Positions 34,033-39,790 of a stretch of DNA of 39,790 bases are shown here, piece by piece. Below the pieces are notes generated by a model. It was not told where the DNA came from and made no database searches. It worked only from the letters and a program-made list of their open reading frames with translations. Each line of letters begins with the position of its first letter. Position 1 is the stretch's first letter. Source of the stretch: Acidobacteriota bacterium (lineage in GTDB: Bacteria > Pseudomonadota > Alphaproteobacteria > Acetobacterales > Acetobacteraceae). The stretch is from assembly GCA_903970435.1 (NCBI GenBank), contig CAJCIS010000187.1:1-39790 (forward strand), written 5' to 3'. The position numbers were made by a program, and so were the translations under genes.

Positions 34033-35781
34033 ATGATGAGTTTTATCGACCGGGTCGTTTCCGCGGGATCGCCGATGGCGGCCCTCAAGCGCGCGATCCA
34101 GCTGGATGAAGCCGGCGAACCCAAGCGCGCGTTCGCCCTGTTCACGCGCGCCGCGCGCGCCGGATTACCCGAGGCGCAGTTCCGCGTCGGCCGCGCCTAC
34201 CTTAAAGGCTCCGGTGTTCCCGTCAGCCGGCGCGACGGCGCGGCATGGCTGGAGCGCGCCGCCCAGGCCGGCTGGGTCGAAGCGCAAACCTTGCTCGCCA
34301 CGCTGTACCTCTATGGTCTGGCAGGCCGAAAACAGAAAGCCGCGGTCGGCGGACCGCTCTTCGCCCGGGTCGGCGCCGCCGCGGACGAGCCCGACTATCC
34401 CGAAGCGCTCCGGTGGGCGCGCATGGGCGCCGAGGGCGGATCGCCTGAAGCCCAGGCCCTGCTCGGCTACATCCTCACCTCCGGCCCGGAGGAAATGCGC
34501 AATGTCGAGGAGGCGGACGCCTGGTACGAAAAGTCCGCCGAGGCAAACTGCGCGCAAGGCCATCTGGGCCTGGGCCTGTCGCGGCTGCGCACGGCGCGCG
34601 ACCAACCCAGCCACGCGCTCGCGGCTGACTCGCTCAAGAAAGCCGCGGAAGCCGGCCTGCCAACCGCGCTCTATCTGCTCGGCGTCATGCACGAACGCGG
34701 CGCCGGCGTTCCGCTGGACATGCAGGAAGCGGCGAATTGCTACCGCCAGGCAGCCGAAAAGAACGTCCGCAGCGCTCAGGCCCGCTGGGGCCTCGCCCTG
34801 CTCGAGGGGCGCGGCGTCGCCAAGAACCCGGTCGAGGGCGAATCCTGGCTCCGCCGCGCCGCCAACGCCGGCGACCGCGAGGCAGCCGCCCTGGTGGGCG
34901 ACATCTATGCCCGCGGCGGCGAGTTGCCGCCGAACTATGCCGAAGCCGCCATCTGGTACAACCGCGCCGCCGAGGCCGGCCACGCGGCCGCGGCGCGCGC
35001 CCTCGGCCTGCTGTTCCTCACCGGCGCCGGCGTGCACCGCGACCCCGAGGAAGCCGGCCGCTGGTTCCGACGCGCCGCCGAAAGCGGCGACCGCCAGGCG
35101 CAGGCCGACCTCGCCAACCTCCTGCTCACCGGCAGCGGCAGCGACGACGACCGCCGCCGCACCCGCGAACTTTTCGAGCAAGCCGCCGGATCGGGCGACC
35201 TGGTCGCCGCCTTCAACCTCGGCGTCTGCCTGGCCGAGGGTGTCGGCGTCGATCGCGACGACCGGCGCGCCATGCTGTGGCTGCGCCGTGCCGCCGACGG
35301 CGTGGTGAACGCGCAATACTGGTTCGGCCGCATGTTGATCGAGGGACGCGGCCTGGACGCCGATCCGGCCGAGGGCCGCATCTGGATCACCCGCGCCGCG
35401 GATTCCGGCATGAGCGACGCCCAGGTGGCCCTCGCCGAACTGATGCTCAACGGCACCGGCGTGCCCACCGATCACCCCGCGGCGCTCGCTTTGTTCCGCC
35501 GCGCCGCCGAACAGGGCCACCTCGGCGCCATGTTCGCCGTCGGCGCCATGCTCGGCGGCGGCCACGATGTGCCGGAGGATAAGGCCGAAGCCCAGACCTG
35601 GTACCGCCGCGCCGCCGAAAAGGGCCACGCCCACGCGCAAATGATGCTGGGCCGTTTCCTCATGCGCGGCCTCGGCGGCGAGCGCAACGACGAGGAAGCG
35701 AGAACCTGGCTGCAGAAGGCCAAGAACCAGGGATTGGAGGAGGCGGGCGCCGATCTGGCGAGGCTTTCGGAAGCGGCGTAG
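34033..35781 (+). CDS. Sel1-like repeat (SLR) protein
   Basis: The 582-aa protein consists almost entirely of about 14-15 Sel1-like repeats of roughly 36 residues, with the pattern A-x3-G-x7-A-x-W-x3-AA-x2-G (for example GAAWLERAAQAGWVEAQTLL, DAWYEKSAEANCAQGHLGLG, AAIWYNRAAEAGHAAAARAL). Such solenoids are scaffolds for protein-protein contacts. There is no signal peptide or membrane segment, so it is probably cytoplasmic. Its position between the type I secretion genes and a large glycosyltransferase suggests a chaperone or scaffold for the exported or glycosylated substrate; this is inference. ATG codons at 34033 and 34036 are both possible starts. Confidence 0.88.
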   Translation: MMSFIDRVVSAGSPMAALKRAIQLDEAGEPKRAFALFTRAARAGLPEAQFRVGRAYLKGSGVPVSRRDGAAWLERAAQAGWVEAQTLLATLYLYGLAGRKQKAAVGGPLFARVGAAADEPDYPEALRWARMGAEGGSPEAQALLGYILTSGPEEMRNVEEADAWYEKSAEANCAQGHLGLGLSRLRTARDQPSHALAADSLKKAAEAGLPTALYLLGVMHERGAGVPLDMQEAANCYRQAAEKNVRSAQARWGLALLEGRGVAKNPVEGESWLRRAANAGDREAAALVGDIYARGGELPPNYAEAAIWYNRAAEAGHAAAARALGLLFLTGAGVHRDPEEAGRWFRRAAESGDRQAQADLANLLLTGSGSDDDRRRTRELFEQAAGSGDLVAAFNLGVCLAEGVGVDRDDRRAMLWLRRAADGVVNAQYWFGRMLIEGRGLDADPAEGRIWITRAADSGMSDAQVALAELMLNGTGVPTDHPAALALFRRAAEQGHLGAMFAVGAMLGGGHDVPEDKAEAQTWYRRAAEKGHAHAQMMLGRFLMRGLGGERNDEEARTWLQKAKNQGLEEAGADLARLSEAA

Positions 35782-35783
35782 GC

Positions 35784-35832
35784 AAGGCGGAAAGCAGTTC
35801 TTTTTTGAAAAAAAGAACCAAAAAACTTTTGG
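35784..35832 (-). repeat. AT-rich dispersed hairpin repeat, copy L
   Basis: AAGGCGGAAAGCAGTTC opens the standard hairpin, followed by CAAAAAACTTTTGG. It starts 2 nt after the Sel1 stop codon and contains the TTG used as the start of the glycosyltransferase frame. Confidence 0.87.
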
Positions 35833-38678
35833 TCCAGATATCGCCTCCTTCCCTAAGCGCCGCTAGGCTCAACATAACAGATCGCCAGGAATACGAATCC
35901 CAGCAAGCCACGCACGCCTGGCTGGCAGCGGCGGACGCAAGCACGCCGCGAGATGCCCGCCGGTGGCTGGAACGTTCCTATCGTTTCGCCAGCGGCGACC
36001 AGGACCTGGCCTTCGCCCTGGCCTCCACGCGCCTGGCGGACGGCGACGCCGCCGCCGCCCGAACCCTGTTCGAAACGATCGCGGCGCGCCATCCCACGCG
36101 GGAAGTTCTCGCCGGCCTCGCCGCCAGCGCGCTTGCCACCGGCGATCGCGCCGCCGCCGCCGCTTCCCTGGCGCGCGCGCTCGCCCACTTCGTGCCCAAC
36201 CAGGCCATGCTGGCGTTGGCCCGCGCTTGCGCGGGCGGATCCGGCTGGTGCGGCCTCGACGATGTAGGCCGGCTGCTGATCGACCCGCCCGGCCCCGTGC
36301 TGGTCACCCTGGATGGCGTCCCGGCCGACACGGGCCCGGCGGGCGCATTGCCCCAAGCCTGGCGCACGTCGGCCACGCTCGCCGTCACCCACGCCGGCCG
36401 GCACCTGCTCGGCAGCCCGATCGACCTCGCCGCCCGCCGCCGCACCGAGGGGTTCGTGGCCCTGACACCAACCGGCATCGAAGGCTGGGCCTGGCACCCG
36501 GCGGCGCCGGAAACCGATCCGGTGCTGCACATCCTGCAAGGCCGCCGGACGGTGGAACTGACCGCCACCGAGCCCGCCGCCATGCCGCCGCCAGCCCCGC
36601 CGCTCGCCAGGCCGCGCGCGTTCTCCTACCGCTGCGACACCGCGCGCGCCGCGCTCCGCGTGCTCGGCCGCGATGGGCGCGATCTCTGGGGCAGCCCGCT
36701 CGGCGGCCCCGCACCCAGGCGCCCCGCACCCAGGCGCCCCGCACCGGGGCCCGCACCCCGACCCGGCGCCGGCACCGCCGTCATCATTCCGGTCTATCGT
36801 GACGCTGCCGCAACCCGCGCCTGCCTGCACAGCGTGCTGGCGACGCGCGCGCCCGGCGATACCATCATCGTCGTCAACGACGCCGCGCCCGAACCGGCGC
36901 TCGTCGCCCACCTCAGGCAACTGGCCGGCGACGGCGCCATCACCGTGCTGCCGTCCTGCGCCGACGATCCGGCACGCAACATGGGATTTCCCGCCGCCGT
37001 CAACGCCGGCCTGGCCGCCGCCGCCGGACGCGACGTGGTGCTGCTGAACAGCGACACTGTCGTCTTCCCCGGCTGGCTCGCCGGCCTCCGCGCCGCCGCG
37101 CACGGTGCCCCCGACATCGGCACGGCCACGCCGATTTCCAACGACGCCACAATCTTCACCTACCCCGATGCCGCCAATCCCGCGCCCATGCCCGCCCAAG
37201 CCGACGGCGCCGCCCTCGCGCGCCTCGCCGCCCGCGCCAATCGGGGCACGGTCATCGACGTGCCCACCGCCCACGGCTTCTGCATGTTCATCCGCGCCGA
37301 CTGCCTGCACCGCACCGGCCTGTTCCGCGCCGACCTCTTCGCCCAGGGCTACGGCGAGGAGAACGATTTCTGCGAGCGCGCCCGCGCGCTCGGTTTCCGC
37401 CACGTCGCCGTCCCCGGCATCTACGTCGCCCACCAGGGCGGCGCGAGTTTCGGCGCCGCGAAGGCCCATCTCCTGCGCCGCAACTTCGCCCTGCTGCAAA
37501 GCCTGCACCCCACCTACACGGCGCGCGTGCACGCTTTCATTGCAGCCGACCCAATCGCCCCCGCGCGCCGCCGCCTCGACCGCGCCCGCCTCCGCGCCGC
37601 CCACCGCAACGACGCGCCGGGAATCATCCTCGTCACCCACGCCGGCCGCGGCGGCACCACCCGCGTCGTCGAGGAAAGGGCCGCCCACGCCATGGCAAGC
37701 GGCCGCCTGCCCATCCTGCTGCGCGGCGACGAGGGCATCACCCTCCTCGGCGCGGACGGCGCCTACCCCAACCTGCGCTATCGCCTGCCGCAGGACGCCG
37801 GCCGCCTCCTCCGCCTGCTCCGCGCGCTGCGGCCGGCCGCGGTGGAAATGCACCACAGGCTGGGCCACCACCCGGCCCTGCTACCCCTCCTCGAACGCCT
37901 CGGCTTGCCCACCGAAATCTGGGTGCACGATTACGGCTGCCTCTGCCCCCGCCTCACCTTCGTTACCGGCGACGGCCGCTTCTGCGGCGAAGCCCCGCCG
38001 ACCGCCTGCGTCCCCTGCGTCGCACGGTGGGACCAGGTTTACGTCCCGCCGATCGACGCCGCCTCACTGCGCACCCAAAGTGCGCGCCAATTCATCGCCG
38101 CCCGCCGGGTTGTCGCCGCCTCCGCCGACGTCGCCGCCCGTATCCGCCGCCACTTTCCGGCCGCCCCCATCGACATCGTCCCGCTGCAGCCCAATCCCGC
38201 ACCGCGTCCCCGCGCCCCAGCGCCGCTCACCATGACCCCCCTTACCGTGGCCGTCGTGGGCGCCATCAGCCGGGCAAAAGGCTACGACGTCCTGCTCGCC
38301 TGCGCCGAGGACGCCGCCGCCCGCAACCTGCCGCTCCAGTTCGTGGTGATCGGCTACACGCTGGACGACACCCCCCTGCTGCGCACCCGCCGCGTCTTCG
38401 TCACCGGCCCGTACCAATCCGGCGAAGCCCCCGCCCTCATCGCCCAATCCCGCGCCGGCCTCGCCTTCCTCCCCTCGATCTGGCCGGAGACTTGGTGCTA
38501 TGCCCTGAGCGACGCCTGGGACGGGGGATTGAACGCTGCGGTCTTCGATATCGGCACGCCGGCCGAGCGCGTGCGGCGCACCGGGCGCGGCATCGTGTTG
38601 CCGCTTGGCCTGTCCCCATCAGGCGTGAACGACGCGTTGTTGAATCATCAATCCCTTGCGCGTAGGTCTGTGCCGTGA
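35805..38678 (+). CDS. Large two-domain glycosyltransferase (GT2 plus GT4-like)
   Basis: The open frame is 957 aa. Residues about 25-150 are helical and TPR-like (AAARTLFETIAARHPTREVL). After a Pro/Arg linker, a GT2 domain starts near 325 (AVIIPVYRDAAATRACLHSV, LLNSDTVVFPGWLAGLRAAA, GYGEENDFCERARALGFRHV). The C-terminal part (about 610-957) resembles a GT4-type donor domain (VVGAISRAKGYDVLLACAED, LAFLPSIWPETWCYALSDAW). The protein is cytoplasmic and probably glycosylates a surface polymer or a secreted protein. The first eight codons (MKKRTKKL) are pure repeat copy L sequence starting from a TTG; no other standard start occurs in frame before about residue 130, so the native N-terminus was probably replaced or lies in a lost segment. 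Confidence 0.82.
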   Translation: MKKRTKKLLVQISPPSLSAARLNITDRQEYESQQATHAWLAAADASTPRDARRWLERSYRFASGDQDLAFALASTRLADGDAAAARTLFETIAARHPTREVLAGLAASALATGDRAAAAASLARALAHFVPNQAMLALARACAGGSGWCGLDDVGRLLIDPPGPVLVTLDGVPADTGPAGALPQAWRTSATLAVTHAGRHLLGSPIDLAARRRTEGFVALTPTGIEGWAWHPAAPETDPVLHILQGRRTVELTATEPAAMPPPAPPLARPRAFSYRCDTARAALRVLGRDGRDLWGSPLGGPAPRRPAPRRPAPGPAPRPGAGTAVIIPVYRDAAATRACLHSVLATRAPGDTIIVVNDAAPEPALVAHLRQLAGDGAITVLPSCADDPARNMGFPAAVNAGLAAAAGRDVVLLNSDTVVFPGWLAGLRAAAHGAPDIGTATPISNDATIFTYPDAANPAPMPAQADGAALARLAARANRGTVIDVPTAHGFCMFIRADCLHRTGLFRADLFAQGYGEENDFCERARALGFRHVAVPGIYVAHQGGASFGAAKAHLLRRNFALLQSLHPTYTARVHAFIAADPIAPARRRLDRARLRAAHRNDAPGIILVTHAGRGGTTRVVEERAAHAMASGRLPILLRGDEGITLLGADGAYPNLRYRLPQDAGRLLRLLRALRPAAVEMHHRLGHHPALLPLLERLGLPTEIWVHDYGCLCPRLTFVTGDGRFCGEAPPTACVPCVARWDQVYVPPIDAASLRTQSARQFIAARRVVAASADVAARIRRHFPAAPIDIVPLQPNPAPRPRAPAPLTMTPLTVAVVGAISRAKGYDVLLACAEDAAARNLPLQFVVIGYTLDDTPLLRTRRVFVTGPYQSGEAPALIAQSRAGLAFLPSIWPETWCYALSDAWDGGLNAAVFDIGTPAERVRRTGRGIVLPLGLSPSGVNDALLNHQSLARRSVP
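36706..36750 (+). repeat. 15-bp tandem repeat encoding a Pro/Arg linker
   Basis: GCCCCGCACCCAGGC occurs twice exactly (36706-36720 and 36721-36735), with a third diverged copy (36736-36750). In frame it encodes an APRRP-type linker between the N-terminal region and the GT2 domain. Copy number is likely to vary between strains. Confidence 0.85.
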
Positions 38679-38798
38679 TTCGCGTTCCCGGATCGAGCGC
38701 GCGTCATTTCGTTGCGATCTCCACGCATACAGTCCGCGTTTCATTCTCAAATCCACTACACATCCATTGGGGCCAATGCAGGAGCGAGATAGTCCACC

Positions 38799-39790
38799 GT
38801 GAGCGAAACCAAGACGCAACCCGCCCAACTCCCGGCCGCGGCTCCCGCGGCTCCCGCCCAGGCGAGCCCCGGTCCCAAGCCGACCACCGAACTGAAGGTG
38901 TCGGGCCATCTGATGACCCTGGATGCCGGCCTGTTCTGTATCTTCACGCCCCCCGGCAGCCCGGTGCCAGACCAGGCCAGCGGCCTGCCCGGCATCCGCC
39001 TCACCTTGCCGCCCGGCCCTGCCTTCCGGCCCGAATCCATCACCATCAGCACGTTCCGGGAGGACGGGTGGCTGGGCGGCTGGAACGGCGCCGCGCTGGT
39101 GCGCGTCTCGCGCGGACCCGCCCAGGTGCTGGTCACCATCTATCAGGCGCCGAACGTCAAGGGTGAGGCACCCAAACTGCAAATCCTGAAACTGGCGGAA
39201 GGCACCAGCCCCGGCGCCGCCCGCGCGGCGGGCACGCCGGGGGCGGCGCCGCCCCCCGCGCCGCCCCCCGCGCCGCCATCGCCGGTTCGGGAAACGCCGG
39301 CCAAACAAGCAGCCGCAGCACCCGCCGCCGCGTCCGCCCCGCAAAACACCCCCGGCGGCGGCGCCGGCCGCGCCGCCCCCGCCGGCACCGAAATCACCGC
39401 CCATGTGCAGGTGAGCGGCGACATCGCCGCCCGTCTCGGCGAATGGGTCGGCACCCAGGGCAGCAAGCATTGGGTCGAGGGATTCGCCATCGCGCCGCAG
39501 GAACAGATCCAGCCGGGCGACATCGAATATCAGGCCGTGCTCGGCCGCGGCTGGCTCAGCCCCTGGGCCGAGGGCGGCCAATTCTGCGGCAGCCGCGGCA
39601 TGAGCCTCCCCATCCTGGGGCTGCGCGTGCGCCTGCGCGGCGAGGCGGCGGAGACGCATGATTGCGCCGTTACCGCAACATTCGTCGACGGCACCAAGGT
39701 CGGCCCGCTCGACAATGGGGAGCCGGCGCAGGCCGAAACCCTGTCCCCGCTCGAAGCCTTCCTGGTCGTGGTCACGCCGCGCGCCACCGC
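38799..39790 (+). CDS. ChW-like module protein, 3' end beyond the window
   Basis: The frame starts with GTG at 38799 (AGGAG at 38780-38784, a long 14-nt spacing) and stays open to the window end, giving at least 330 residues. The order is an Ala/Pro-rich start, a beta-rich domain (about 38-140, LKVSGHLMTLDAGLFCIFTP onward), an Ala/Pro linker (about 150-190), then a second domain. There GEWVGTQGSKHWVEGFAI and IEYQAVLGRGWLSPWAEGGQ, followed by CGSRGMSLPILGLRVRLRG, resemble clostridial hydrophobic W (ChW) repeats (GW...W...G...G..G....L..I...L.G). There is no signal peptide. It may be a substrate or accessory of the type I system or of the adjacent glycosyltransferase; this is inference. Confidence 0.72.
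   Translation, partial: MSETKTQPAQLPAAAPAAPAQASPGPKPTTELKVSGHLMTLDAGLFCIFTPPGSPVPDQASGLPGIRLTLPPGPAFRPESITISTFREDGWLGGWNGAALVRVSRGPAQVLVTIYQAPNVKGEAPKLQILKLAEGTSPGAARAAGTPGAAPPPAPPPAPPSPVRETPAKQAAAAPAAASAPQNTPGGGAGRAAPAGTEITAHVQVSGDIAARLGEWVGTQGSKHWVEGFAIAPQEQIQPGDIEYQAVLGRGWLSPWAEGGQFCGSRGMSLPILGLRVRLRGEAAETHDCAVTATFVDGTKVGPLDNGEPAQAETLSPLEAFLVVVTPRAT

Noticed and set aside
35853..37871. 672-codon minus-strand frame opposite the large glycosyltransferase
   Set aside because: Gly/Ala/Val/Gln-rich without motifs; it mirrors the glycosyltransferase coding sequence.

Overview
The window looks like chromosomal DNA of a GC-rich alphaproteobacterium, most likely a member of the Acetobacteraceae. 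The main evidence is a fused transaldolase/phosphoglucose isomerase gene inside a pentose-phosphate cluster, an arrangement known from Gluconobacter and relatives. A very AT-rich intergenic repeat that contrasts with the GC-rich genes fits this. I saw no rRNA, tRNA, CRISPR array or intact insertion sequence.

Layout. (1) 1-11.5 kb is a carbohydrate region: a secreted GH44 beta-glucanase (-), a cytoplasmic glycogen-debranching-type amylo-alpha-1,6-glucosidase (+), a small three-gene cassette (-) made of a ribbon-helix-helix-like protein, a conserved hypothetical with a YHET motif and a broken four-helix membrane protein, then an MFS transporter, a PRC-barrel protein and a collapsed ABC exporter (all -), a GT4 glycosyltransferase (+) and a large GH63-like glucosidase (-). 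(2) 11.9-23.4 kb is a co-directional central-carbon cluster: tkt, tal-pgi fusion, gnd, zwf, a HAD phosphatase, pgl and a GH15 glucoamylase/trehalase-like enzyme. zwf, the HAD gene and pgl overlap by 4 nt each and are probably translationally coupled. These enzymes release glucose from alpha-glucans and pass it through the oxidative and non-oxidative pentose-phosphate pathway. (3) 23.6-29.9 kb holds a TonB-dependent receptor and an AtuD-like acyl-CoA dehydrogenase (+), followed by a phytoene-desaturase-like FAD oxidoreductase and a GNAT acetyltransferase (-). (4) 30.1-39.8 kb is a type I secretion locus: an ABC exporter with a Cys-less C39-like domain, its HlyD-type adaptor, a Sel1-repeat protein, a large two-domain glycosyltransferase and the 5' part of a protein with a ChW-like C-terminal module that runs off the window.

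The signal that ties the regions together is a dispersed AT-rich hairpin repeat with twelve full, partial or variant copies. Most copies abut a stop codon, three times they form inverted pairs, and in places they supply start or stop codons to the flanking genes. The most promising uncharacterised unit is the cassette at 4.26-5.26 kb, which has a perfect TTGACA box, a 22-bp palindrome over the -10 and start region, and a probable leaderless transcript.
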